A stretch of DNA of 64,000 bases from Apostichopus parvimensis (Eukaryota; Echinodermata; Holothuroidea; Aspidochirotida; Stichopodidae): assembly GCA_000934455.1 (NCBI GenBank), contig KN890986.1, positions 5,785 to 69,784 on the forward strand, written 5' to 3'. The notes under the pieces are model-generated. The model was not told the origin of the DNA. It saw only the letters and a list, made by a program, of their open reading frames with translations, and searched no databases. Shown piece after piece: positions 1 to 12,079 of the stretch. A program made the translations under genes and the position numbers. The number at the start of each line of letters is the position of its first letter. Within the stretch, counting starts at the first letter, position 1.

Positions 1-291
1 AACTCCTAAAAGTTAAGACTGCTGATTTGACCAGCTGCTTGAAAGTTCTCAGATGTACTTCAAGTCGTCACAGCTTCATCTTGCAACAAAGCTAGAACTG
101 CAGCCTATAATTTGGGTGTTACTTAATTCTATACTTTAATTGAAGCTCAGAGGGGGGAGGGTTAGGAATTAGGAAGGAGGGGAGGGGAGAGGAAGGGGTG
201 GCATGGTTGGTTATCTATGATAATCGCATTATCAATGCCAAAAAATGAAAGCTTGATACTGAATTGATTTATCCCTTCACACAGAGCTCAC

Positions 292-3200
292 CAGATGGTT
301 TCCCGGACACATAAAATCCTTGCTCTTTCACAACTAGCACAGCCCTGAGAATTTTCTGGCGATGACCTAAGGCTTCTGCGGGTGAAGAATACAACATGGG
401 AGAGGTTAATCTATGGTTGAATTGCACATGCGCAGTGACACAAGGACACAGCTTGAAAGCCATGTCTGTTATGAGAAAACATATTGTTGCAAAAATTAGA
501 TCTTGGCACTGCAAATCTGATGATTGGTTACATGTGGATTTAGTTAATAGATTTTGTATCCATTGCATTCATAATCTGCGATCACCTATTGGACTTTTAA
601 AATGAAATATTATTACCAACAAATTTTGTTTACTAGTGCCATATTATATCGGTGGGGTAGATGCAGACGCAATCCATATATGTTTCATGGTCCTATAAGT
701 GTGTTAAACCATGAAGTCTTTTCAGTGCAAAGTATCACATAATTGGATAGCATGATTCAACATCCAATATTAAGTCATTAAGTGTCAGAAGCAGGTATTC
801 ACCAATCACTCCCCCCCACTCTCACCACCCCCACCCTCTCCCCTCCCACTTGCAGCACCTGATATTGTTTATGGTATCTCACATAGCACTACTTGCTAAC
901 AAGCAAACAGTCCATCAGGAATGTTATACTCACTGACTCCTAAATCTTGACTGAGAGATTCATTTGTCAGATTCTGTATCTCTTCGCCATCTATCAGTTG
1001 TTCCTTGAAAGAATCGGCGTACTGATCCAGACCAATCTCCTGCAACCAGTTAGCCACATCATCTGGGGACCAGGTCAGGAGCGGTTTAGGACCCACGGTT
1101 GAAGATGATGAAGACACAAGTCCCTCTGGAGAGGTGACAGGTTGGTTACCTTCTGTGTCTACGTTGATCAGTGGTGGGGTGGTATCTGCATAACGAAGAA
1201 ACAAAGTACTGCTTGTACAGAGCAGAGCGCCATACTAAACAAAATAGTCACACAACGAGGACCGCTCAAAAACAAGTTGTTTGCTATGCATTATTGTGTG
1301 CGTATGAAAAGCCTGCTACATTCCGGAAAAGGAATCGTAAAATGTCTTTCCTCTCCCCTGCCTACTGTTTTTGATACACAGCAGATATTGCTTAAAACGT
1401 GTGTAAAATTCCTCAGTTAACATTTATGTAATTTCATACTTTTGTCTATGTGTACATTCAAATTTTCACCTGTGGCTGTTCCTGGCCCTGCTCCTGTAAG
1501 ACTCCAAATCATTGCCGTCCTATCGGCAGATCCTGTCGCAAGAAAGACGTTGTCCATGGAGAACGCCACGGATGTTATGTACCTAGTTACGGAGAGTAAA
1601 CGAGACAGAACCTCCAATCGGTAAAACTGGTGATAATGTGAGTTTAGAATCACTATGAGAACAGAAGACGACGAAATCAAAATGTCGAGAAAACTCTTAG
1701 ACTGCTAACAAGAGGGTATTGCAGTCTATTACACCATCGGTTCCATCCATAAAACTTTTAAGCACTTAAAAACACTGTCCAATTCTGGGTTGAAATCAAT
1801 TATATTTTATGACAATTTTGTGTTTGACTCCATAAAAGCTATCCCAACAAGCAAGCTCTGCCAAATGAAATGCTTTTTGTCTTTTAATAAAAACTAAAAA
1901 AGAAGCAAAATTAAGAAGTGAATACAGTCCATGACTGATATGATCTCTGTATATATTTCCTGCTCTTAGCATTAACATTTCTTAACATTGTTTAATGTGT
2001 CTACTTCAATTTATCAATTACTCTGCATACTTATATGACAGCACATCCCAACCTTTTATAATGTTAGTTATTTTATTAGTCAGCAGGCCTTCACAAACTC
2101 CACAAATTTCATTATTCATTTCAAACATTTCTACAAAAACTTGGTCACTACCACGTTCTCGTGCTTATGCATTTTGTCACAATTTTAAAACTTTTTTTCT
2201 TTACACAACAGACAGTTAACAAACAAAATCAGTTGATATGTACCTTGAATGGCTCTCCAATGTAAACAGTACATTACCAACAATCTATGCAAGGAAAAGG
2301 AAGAGAAAAATCTATTTATGTAAGATATCTGTGTTAAATCAGAATAACAAGTAAATTTTACAATTGATTACATTTCATATTTTCTCTCAATGATAGCTTT
2401 TCTCATACCGTGTTGAGACCCTACTACTTCACCAAATTGAGTGGATTGTCAAGTTTACCACTATTCTGTGGGTATGTTTCAAATGATGAGTGAATGTTAA
2501 GTAGTGTTAACACATGTATGCTAGTCTTGCTACAGCCTTTAACGGACTAAATAAATAAGTTAATAAATAAATACAGAAATGAATAAGTCAATAAAAAGAA
2601 AGAAAGAGATAAATTAAAAAGCTGGAGAAATTAGCAGGAAATTTGAATGGATTCGACAAAAGGCGAGGTACTGTACAGTTTTTAGCGTAAAAACCTACAA
2701 ACCCACAAGGAAACCTTGTTATCATAAATTAAGATTTCCCTTTCACTATGAGTTTCACATTGAGCTAGAGGTAGAATGTTTTATAATTAAATAAACCGTG
2801 ACAAAAGGCAACTAAACAAAAACAGTGAAAGGACAAAATATCAAGTACATTTTGATAGGTCTATATACGCTACAAGATACTTACTGGACACCAAACTTTA
2901 ACAAGTTTATCCATTGCTCTGTGTAAAGAGTAAAAGAATATTAAAGTTAACCATCAGAAGTCCCTTCTATTCATGCTTTTTTTTTTGGCTACCAGATGTC
3001 ACCTAGAACTGATTAACCTACTTGCATATATTTAACATATCAGGGTGTTATCCAGATATTGAAGCTAATTACTGGCTGACTGCACATATTACAATACATC
3101 ACACTATGGTACAGAATATTTGCAGTGATAAATTGGGCAAATTTTATAAGAAGGGGAATATAACTTGATAAAATCAAACATTATCAACTGTTTTACGTGT

Positions 3201-6200
3201 AGCTTATGTCAAGTGATACAGGTGCTGCCCAAGAGAGTTTGTAGTATAATAGTAACATGTTAATCACAGTATCACTTCTCCGTGTAAAATCTTTGAACAC
3301 TCCTCTCCTCTCTTAGTGTACACTCCGGCTTTCGTAAACTCTTCACTTAAACAACAATCCACCCTTTTACAATGTGTAGTAAATGAACCTTCTTCATGAC
3401 AGACTAAAAACCCCTTTAACATCGATGTTACGAGACAGTGACTGTTTCAAAGAACTCTCCCATGCTATCGTAACTGAACACGTTTATAACGGTAAACCAC
3501 GACTCGTGGTACGAAAAGCTCACCCTGATGCTAACAGCTTCCCGTCGGGTGAAAATGCAACCATCATGACGTTGGCTGTGTGACCCGATAGGACACATCT
3601 AAGGTTAGTATTGCACTCTGCAAAAGATGGAAAAGATAAGTCATTAATTATTTCAGTTATAATTAAACAACCAATAGGAATACTGTATTTGTCTGTATCA
3701 TATTATTTACACCACACCTGAAAAACAAGACAAAGCTTTGAGATGATTTTTGAAACTAAAATTGAACAATTAGTAAATGAAAACAAGTTTAGCATTTTTC
3801 AATGGACTACATCTGAAAGTAAATATATTACTACTTTTTGCCCAAGTAGCCTTTGTAATGCTTGTATTATTCACACTGATAACATTTTGCAGTGCACAAA
3901 AAAAAAAAAAAAAATCTTGATCATGTAATATGTTGCCTGACAAAAAAATCATTCTCAGATTACTGTTAAAAAACAGTTGAAAGCAAAGAATGTAGAATTT
4001 AGATTGTTAGAACAATCATTATTCTAGGATAAGAGCAGGATGTAAACTGAAATTCTCAATTCTTTCAATATTCTGATTCTTACCAGGAAGGCACTTTTCA
4101 CAGGTATAAATTACAAAACTTCAGACAAACAACAAAACTTTACAAACTTATAAAATATTTAGTACTCATAAGATCTGTGATTTTTCATTTTTAAATTTCA
4201 GATTGACAAAATATTGTTGAAAACAAGTTATTGACACTACTGTCCCTGTCAGACTTTCATGTATTGATCTAATGTTTAATTAATAACCCTTTTAAGGTAA
4301 CGAGAGGCCATGACTTTGTGACAATTTGATGATACGCCATCATCGTGAACGAAGTTTGATAGGTTTCTGGGGTTCAACTATTTGTGTAGCAGTATTGAAG
4401 GATCTGACTGTCCTTTCTAATAAAGTATTACTGTTCCTATCTACAAAAAAAACCTGCTATATATCCATCTTTGCATTTCTATAGTAATTTTTTCAGTTTT
4501 GGATAGCATTTGGTTATAATGCATTAACAGATCATTTATTCCTAACATGTTACATCATGGGTACTTACTTGGTGCTGTGTTCAAGTCCCACAGGTTAATA
4601 CGGCTATCCCCTCCGCACGTTGCCAAGAGGAAGTACGTTTTGTCACCGGGAGTCTGTGTATTTGGCGCTGCAAAATCAGAGAAAACAGATGAGTTTCCTA
4701 GGTAGCAAAAAAGATGAGGAGATTTGCGTGATTGACTGGGTTACACTTCTCATCATGACTCAGCTTATTTTTCTATACATTTCGTCCCTTCTAGACCATA
4801 CGTCTACTAACTTCTGTATGAAGGTTTTGACAAAGAGCAAATCGCGTCAGCTGACTGTACATAGTATACAGTGCGGGTAAAGTGCTCACATTATTGATAT
4901 GTGAGTAAATTGCCAGTTTGCAACGGTCAAACTTTTGGAAAATGTTCATGGTTTTAAAGAGACACCTCGCCACACGGTAAATCCAAGACATGTAATGGAA
5001 CTCAGAGTGCAAGTTTGAAGTACATCTTTCTGTTCTCTATCTACCTATATAGTGTAGGGGTATGTGAGAAAAATCCACTTGCAGCCAACTTTGAGAGTAT
5101 GTCATTCAATCACAAATAGTTTGTATGATATCCGGTCTAATTTAGGCTGCAATAATATGTACCTATTAACAAAGCAGTTGTAATATGGGAGTTATATCAC
5201 TACCTGATATGGACACAGAGTATCCTCAAAACTTACAACAAAACAAAAAACATGAGTGATTGGCACAAAATCAGCTATTTTAGATGTTGGTTACTGTTCA
5301 GCTTTGTACCTGGTACCCAAGGTCCAAGTTATGAGCTCCCAAATACAGAAACAATGTGAACTCATGGAACTTATGGAAGTGCATAGAGAGTTTTGGAGGG
5401 GCTGTATCTCCAAAATGGGTTAATGAGTTAATTGGTGTATTGGTATGACAAAGCTTCATCCAACCTGAGAGGGTCACAAAATGACCTGATTAACGAGGTT
5501 GTAATTATATACGGTAACTAGGTTATTAGAGAATATAAATAAAACACCCACACAGGTGTACTTAACAAGACTAACGATGTCTCCTTTTGACCGGTTTGTT
5601 TTGGAAAAGTGAATTGTGAGACGTACTTCTACCTTCTCGGTTACAAGGAAAAGGATACATAAATTTCACTGATTCTACTGCAAACAAGAAATAATCGAAA
5701 CGAATAGAGACAACAAGCCGATGAAAACTGAACTGTACAGCTAGTAGAGCTGACACTGCCAAACATAGCTATGCAGTCAGTATATAAAGATCACCGCCAC
5801 TCACCCACCCACTCACCCACCCACTCACCCACCCCAATGCTACCATACAATATCACAATACAATACAATACCACAATACAATACCACAATACGAATGTTG
5901 TGATAACCACCAAGGACAGATATCATGATATTTTAATTAATTCTTCCAATATTTAATGAGTCAGAAGAACTTGCAAAACTATAGAAGAGAAAGGCTCATC
6001 TATAATCTTACATATTTCCTTGTGACTGTACAGCTTAGCTACTGTGACAGTCTTAACATTTACATATTTTTAACATTAGCCAGTATTTAATGTACACTGC
6101 AACCATAAACTAAAATTCAGATTTGCAAACAAGTAATACAAGAATAGACTAAATAGTTTCTGTCATGGCTTCATGGGGGTGAATTAGATTGTTTCTAGTA

Positions 6201-8473
6201 AGCATAAATATGCAGAATCATGTACTTGTACTTTTCCCCAGAGGCAATAACGTCCTCACTGAAGAATAAGAGGTCTCTTATGAGATGCTAATTGATTTGA
6301 GGCATTTTTGACTCACTTTTAGCAGTAGGAATTACTGTTGGAAAACATCCAAATTTGCCTAACCTGAGAAATACTAACACTTTCTGAATATGAGACTCTG
6401 TGGTTTATGCCATAACACATGTAATATACAACATTTGCTGTTTTTTTTTATTATCAATATTGAGCAATCTGCCGGTTAACTAAATGTTGGGAAATTTTTA
6501 AATAAACGGATATATATATAGTGTATAGTGAACAACATTTTACGAAGCATCTCTTCCACACAGGACACTGAATGTCACACTTTTATTATTTAAAACCATT
6601 CTGATAAATTATGATAAATTTTACAAACCTGCGGATCCAAATGTAGGAGAGATAGCTAGGCACGACATTCCTAGATCTTGGCACTCTGCAATGTAATAGA
6701 TGGCTTTATTAGCATGTACATTCTGTGCCTGCCAGACTTTCAGATCGCCATTTCCCGAACCAGATACAATGTGCATATTGTCCGGTGTGAAGGAGAGACT
6801 CGAGACAAAATTTTCGTGGGCCATTTCAATAATCCTGTAGAAGGAAAAAGAGGGGGAGAAAAAGTCCAGAATGGTAACAAATCAGTGTTTTAAGACTTCA
6901 GAAATGACAATACTCTTTCTTTCTCCTCTTCTATCGAGGAATTAAGCGTGATTTTGAGATGACAACATTTTCAGTCTGCGGTGTGAGTGAGGGGAGAGAT
7001 GGGGTGTAAACTTTGACATTAAGGGAGTTAGGATGTTCAACAAGTTATCAAATGGTCCTTTTGTCACCAAATTGGCTCAACAGTCAGAAAGCACAACTTT
7101 ATACAAGATGATGGAATTACAAATCCACTGAAGCTTCACCATTACAGTACAGTCATAGTTAAGTTTATGTCTCAAGTTTAATATAGCTCCTAGCATAATT
7201 GGCAGCTGAACAGAGAAAAGAAGGCTTAGCTTTGCGAGAAAATAAATGCAAAGATTTGGCTCGCCTCATAATATCAGAAGGTGGTTGAAGATCTGAAGGC
7301 TTTTGAGGCACCACTAGCATGAGTCCAGTACGTAAAGAAAAAAAGGTTATTCTCCGTTGACAGTTATCAATACTTTTTGACGCAGAGTACTACAAGCGCA
7401 TAATGGGCTTTAAATGACAGTGTAATTTACTTGAAGTTAGCATCTATAGTGGTTTACACTGCTTGAAACCTGTTGTAGCAATCTACCTGTTTCACTGTGT
7501 GTGTGTTGACTATTAATAATAATACACAAGTAGGCAATGATCAGCAACTGATACCACTTGTGAGAGCACTCACTGCAAACTCAATCACTAGTTGCGTTTT
7601 GAAATATGTATCATAAAAACATCTGTCGTATAACTGTTCTTTGTTTTCTTCAGTTACATTGAACAATCCTCCAGGCTAGTATTTTATGCATATTTTATAT
7701 AAACTGCAAGTTTCTGTCAGGGACAGAAGAGCTGAAGGTAAATTAAACACAATGACCAGTTATGTTACAGTACCTGATTTGCTGTTTTGATTGTTCAAAA
7801 AGGTGACCTTTCGATATGAGAAATAAAGGGAACTGTAATTAGTAGAAAAAGCCCATTGATTGATATTTAATTTGACAAATCAATAAAATGCAGTTTTGTC
7901 AAAAAGATTCAAGTACTTGAATCTGTGGTACAGAATGCAAAGAGGATCCATATTGCTGGACGTTTTGGGGTGACTTTGCAACTGGCTTACTCAAATGAAG
8001 AGTTAGAATAATGTTCCACAATGAGCCCCAACGACCAAGTTAAAACCTTCTTTCCACACCTCTGATATACCTTACCTGATCAGTTGTTTTGTAGCTGTGC
8101 TGAACACACAGATGGCATTATCTGTTGCTCCTGTCACCAGGTGCTGAGAATCGGGCGAGAAGCAGCAGATTTTGACGATGGACTTGCTGGGATGATACCA
8201 GACCTGAAGCGATTCTCCGTTCTTGGTATCCCAAAGAATAATCTTCCCATCCGTGGAGCAGGAGGCCAGCATAGTCCCAAATATACTGAACACACAGCAA
8301 TTGACATAGTAAGAATGTCCCAATAGGGGAGAAAATGAAAGTTCTTCAAAGTATGGCAGGCTCCATAATCTGATCGCCTTGTCACCCGACCCGGTGGCGA
8401 GCATCGTTGGTGAGAAAGCACATGAGTTGACATCGTTACTGTGAGAGGCTAAAGTTTTCACTAAACTGGCCAT
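292..8473 (-). CDS. WDSUB1: WDSUB1-like WD40 / SAM (U-box) protein, 3' end cut off
   Basis: Nine coding exons on minus, in transcript order: 8473-8076, 6834-6629, 4667-4569, 3617-3524, 2918-2885, 2284-2244, 1582-1470, 1185-934, 375-292. Junction phases agree throughout and give 440 codons. The start is the ATG at 8473 (MASLVKTLASH), which aligns with the human WDSUB1 start. Residues 1-133 hold the first WD repeats (NDVNSCAFSP, GDKAIRLWSL, LASCSTDGKIILWD). Later repeats include GDLKVWQ, LLATCGGDSRINLWDL, MDKLVKVW and YITSVAFSMDNVFLATGS. Residues about 357-428 form a SAM domain (WSPDDVANWLQEIGL, LTNESLSQDLGV, LGHRQKILRAV). The family is a likely ubiquitin-ligase component: WD repeats recruit a target and a C-terminal U-box binds E2. 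The U-box exon is not visible and should lie beyond base 1. Two exons are very short (34 and 41 nt). Identity is secure; ligase function is inferred from the family. Confidence 0.93.
934..1185 (-). CDS. WDSUB1: WDSUB1 exon 8: linker and most of the SAM domain
   Basis: This exon begins after a CAG acceptor and ends at a GTGAGT donor. It encodes a Ser/Pro-rich linker after the last WD repeat and then the SAM helices (WLQEIGLDQYADSFKEQ, then DGEEIQNLT). The final SAM helix is completed by the next exon, 375-292. SAM domains usually mediate oligomerisation or protein contacts; the partner here is unknown. Confidence 0.88.
5798..5895. repeat. Tandem simple repeats in a WDSUB1 intron
   Basis: Two adjacent tandem arrays are visible. 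The first repeats an 8-bp unit of the form ACCCACTC about four times (5798-5834). The second repeats a CAATAC/CACAATAC-type unit several times (5850-5892). Both lie in the intron between WDSUB1 exons 6834-6629 and 4667-4569 and have no coding potential. Confidence 0.8.
6835..8075. other. WDSUB1 intron 1, no gene seen
   Basis: AT-rich intronic sequence between the first two coding exons of WDSUB1. I see no exon-like conserved frame, no RNA gene and no clear transposon ends. Confidence 0.6.
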
Positions 8474-9159
8474 TATGGTTGGAATGTTTCAGGGAATCTT
8501 CTGACAATTATTTCCTAGCAATTCTCTACATCGACGTTAAAGTTCAGCAAATCTGAAGATTGAGAGGAAAGTAAATCTATAAAGCTTTTGTTCATGGAAT
8601 AATGTAAATATGAATGTGTTCAAGCTTAGAAAAACAGTGTTTACCAGCACACAGATGTTGGCAACAGTCCTGGGAACTGTTTCTTCTTTGCTTTTCTGTA
8701 TTTGCTACTTTACTATACATACACTTACAAACCTCAGGAACCATTGTGAGCTCAAACCTTGGCCACTAGATGCATGGATCTAGTTGGCCAACTTGTACAA
8801 TGACAATGCACCTTGCAAATTTGTGGTTAACAATATGAGACCAAACGAAGAAGTCAGTCAATTATTAGTATAGGCTACGACAGTTTGGCATCCTCTAAGA
8901 AATCTAACATTAACTCAGCCTCTTCAGTGAGACTGCTAAATTTCTTTCGGGTCCCAATTTCATTCACGTTGTATTCATGATCGCGCAACAGGCACACTTG
9001 TTATGAATTACTGTACTTCATTGAGGGTGGAGTATGGTTGTCTTCATGGTTTCCTTTCCTCTGAAAGCAGTTTGTTCATGTAATTATGCCAAAACAAAAT
9101 AGCCTAGAGATCACATACTATTACTAAAGAGTTCACCAAATTTGTACCACTTGCCAGAC

Positions 9160-9700
9160 AAAACACACTATGGCCTAGAAGGTACGCTAGGCCTAGCCTA
9201 TATTATTATATGTATATTAAATCTAGGCCTAGGCCTCATTGTCAGTATCAAGGCATATTTTCATCATGCAATTGATGAATTCTTTGATATGAAAGTGTTT
9301 CCATGCACAGGCAACTGTACAATGTAACCAAGGCGAGAAAACTGTATTTTAGGACCATAATTTTCTGACGTTGAAATGATATTCAAGTGAAAAAAAATGG
9401 TAGGTTACCATAAGATTACCAAAAATGGTAGGGCTACCCTCCAATCTTCCATGATATACCCTGACGTTTAAACTATGAAGTGTCAATTTCATGGTGACAC
9501 GTTTGGGTATAGCCTATAGTGTTACTGTTGTTAGGCAGTACTAAGTTAGGCTAAAGCTTGTAAATTGTAAGGCTGCCCAGGCTGTAGACTACAATAGCAC
9601 TAGGCCTAGTAGTAGTATGATTCCTAATACTAGTAGCCTATCGCGGATATTTGGCATACTGTCCGTGTCATAGCAGAGAAGCCTAGGCCTAGTATGTTTG
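9160..9700. repeat. Cluster of TAGGCCTA palindromes
   Basis: The palindrome TAGGCCTA, or its near form CTAGGCCTAG, recurs at about 9187, 9223, 9229, 9601 and 9682, far above chance in AT-rich DNA. The same motif recurs at about 39490-39505 and 39662. It looks like a species-typical short dispersed motif rather than a gene. No function can be assigned. Confidence 0.55.
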
Positions 9701-9740
9701 AGAATTTGTGCAACTTTTTGACATAGCAATTGTTACTGAT

Positions 9741-9961
9741 TACTTACATTCTCACGCAGTGACTGCATCAAGGGATTTCATTACCGCTAACATCATGTGC
9801 AAGTCGTTTCTTCTATTTACATCATGCGCTACCGTTAGGAGGCACAATCGCTATAGATATTGTCAATTCCGAATGACGTAATTCTAGAGCCGTCTAACTT
9901 ACAGCGCCATCAGATTGTAAAGTTCAAAGCGTTCGAGTCGATGCATTTCAAACATGTAAGT
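9741..9961. promoter_or_regulatory. Probable bidirectional promoter / 5'UTR exons between WDSUB1 and TTI2
   Basis: Strong donor-like sites face both ways here. On minus there are GTAAGTA at 9747-9741 and GTAAGTT near 9903-9897; either could end a 5'UTR exon of WDSUB1. On plus, GTAAGTAT begins at 9956 and could end a 5'UTR exon of TTI2, whose first coding exon has an acceptor at 17641-17643. The stretch is richer in CpG than its surroundings. A shared divergent promoter is inferred from this arrangement; no TATA box decides the start sites. Confidence 0.4.
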
Positions 9962-11070
9962 ATATCCTGTTTTTGTTTTGTTATTATTATTATTATGCAG
10001 TAGAAATCTGAGAATTGCTAAGTTTGATGAGGCGTAAAGGAACAACATGATGTGACATAGATTACTTTCGTGAGGTTAGCTTTATATGGAAGGCTACATA
10101 TTTCTTTCTCGCAAGCAGAGGAAGGAATGACAGCTGGGTTATGATGGCTTTGCATTGTTAGCACTTCCGCGACATTGACTGATGTCCTAACTGTAGGTAG
10201 GAATAATATGGTTTGTTCAAGTCAGAATGGCACTTATGATACGATGCGATTTGTCTTGTGAATAGCTGTTTCTGCCGTCGGGCGCTTTAGCGATCCAGGG
10301 GCGAAATCTCCTAGCCGGTAAAAATAAGACTCTGTGTTTTGAGAGAACTGAACAAACTGAGATTTTGTGTACATATGAACTTTGTGGGCCGGAGCAGAGA
10401 TAAACGTGGCTCAGTCAAGGATGACAGGAAAGGAGCATGTTTAAGGGAGGCAATGAGTGGTGGCAGACTTCATAGGCTGGTCAGGTGGTGGATGTTGAAA
10501 GGACCCAGAGGCTAGATGGACATCGTGGAGGAGATACATGTTTCTATAGAGGTGTGACTGGAAACAGTGTAGGGTTAGCTCATTACCTATGTGTAAGTTT
10601 AGTGGTTTTCCGTACTGACGTGCCCTCCCAAAAGTATGATGACTCAGGGGAGAGAAGTTGTAAAGATAACGCAGAAACAAAAGATTAACGGATTACTTGG
10701 ATAATTTAATAACTTAACTGGAGCAAACTAAATATAAAATATAAAACATAATTTACTTCCAAGTCACAAACTCACTACACCCACATGAATCAAACGTACT
10801 CACTCACTCACTCACAAGTGTTGGCCGGTCAACCATCCGTACTCACTGCCTCATTCATAAGCTCTGCCAAACATTTTCAAACACAAGAAAGTTCTATCAC
10901 ACCACACGCACACACTCACACTAGTTGCACGCACGCACCACAAACAGCGTGCCGCGCCCGATACTTTTAAAAACCGCTGTTACATAATTAAACAGCGATG
11001 CTTCGATACAAGCGCACCATAGCCTAACGCTACACTATATACATGTACGCCCACACAAGAATACGCCTAT
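9962..11070. other. Start of presumed TTI2 5' intron, no gene seen
   Basis: No conserved coding frame is visible. It contains a short CACT-type simple repeat near 10799-10815 and a CA-rich stretch near 10890-10940. Just downstream, a segment of about 33 bp is present twice (about 11072-11104 and 11143-11176, ~71 bp apart). This could be the outer part of the gag-bearing element at 11525-12070, but no terminal repeat proves it. Confidence 0.45.
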
Positions 11071-11524
11071 CGTTACAATCGCTCATTTACACTCTTTCCA
11101 CCTGAAATGCAGACTTCTCCTGAAGTCTAACAATATTAGTCAATCGTTACAATCGCTCATTTACACTTTTTCCACCTCATTACCTAGAAGGTGGTAGGTA
11201 TTCTGCCTAGGCTTAGACAGCCAGTTTGACTCAAAGTCCTTCTCTCTCAAACGGAGCTCAAGTCCGTGACAATTGTAGTCTTCGAGATCAGCCACTTCTT
11301 ATCAAACTCCACCTAAAAGGACTACTTAAAATAAGGTGAAATAAAAGAAAAAGAAGAATTCAAAATTTCATAAATAACCACAACAACGCATGCATCGTGT
11401 ATGGGCGCACACATATGAACAGCTCTTCAGGTCTATGGCAAATTTGCATCGATGCATCAGAAAATAATCCTAAAATTTGCATTCCCCTTGAAAATTGTCA
11501 CACATTCTGAATAAACTAATCAAT

Positions 11525-12070
11525 GAGCTAATTAAACCCACCCCAGGTCAAAGACAGCAGTGTCCGTTGTGATTGCATTAGTCCCAGTCTTATTTCTTTA
11601 ATTTCTTCCCACAAGATCTTCCTTTCCTGGTCATCTCTCTCCTTCTGTGTTCTGTCAATGCTAGATGTCTTTTGTAGATTTACCAGCGCCATCGTCTCTT
11701 CATTTATGGACAGTTCACTTTCAATGGCGATGCTTTCGTTCTTTAGTTCGGAAAATGTCACAGTGGATTTTTTCCTTATCTCTCTTTTCATCTCCGAACG
11801 AATGGAGGGGCTCCTGATGCCTTCCACAAATTTATCCCTTAGCATGTTTTCTTGTACTAACTCCGGCGACCGGCTTTTTACCTCTCTTTCCAACATTTGG
11901 AGCGTTAGAGCATGGTTCCTAATGCTCTCACTCTGCTCTTGCGTCAAGGCATAAAACTTTGCCAGCAAACTTGTAACTGGAGTTTTATCCCCGTATATAT
12001 TGCGTAATATATCCAGCATCTCTTTAGCCGTGATCCCCCTCCCATAACCAGGATCTCTCTACGCACTTCC
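11525..12070 (-). mobile_element. Fossil retrotransposon gag-like fragment, opposite in orientation to its neighbour
   Basis: A stretch on minus encodes a glutamate- and lysine-rich protein typical of the capsid region of LTR retroelements (helical, with MLDILRNIYGD near the start). It resembles gag/PNMA-type capsids in general character. It is only a piece, with no matching polymerase on this strand. It abuts the plus-strand Gypsy fossil, so it is probably a remnant of a different, older element into or beside which the Gypsy copy inserted. The family is not assigned beyond LTR retroelement gag. Confidence 0.55.
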
Positions 12071-12079
12071 CCACCCAGG

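Noticed and set aside
1583-1626. An upstream acceptor at 1627 for WDSUB1 exon 7
   Set aside because: Using it breaks the blade. The acceptor at 1583-1584 joins the 41-nt exon to give ESHSRYITSVAF, which aligns with human QHTRYVTTCAF.
8084-8433. Open frames on both strands across the first WDSUB1 exon
   Set aside because: They are shadows of the WDSUB1 frame 8473-8076, which matches WD repeats and ends at a proper donor.
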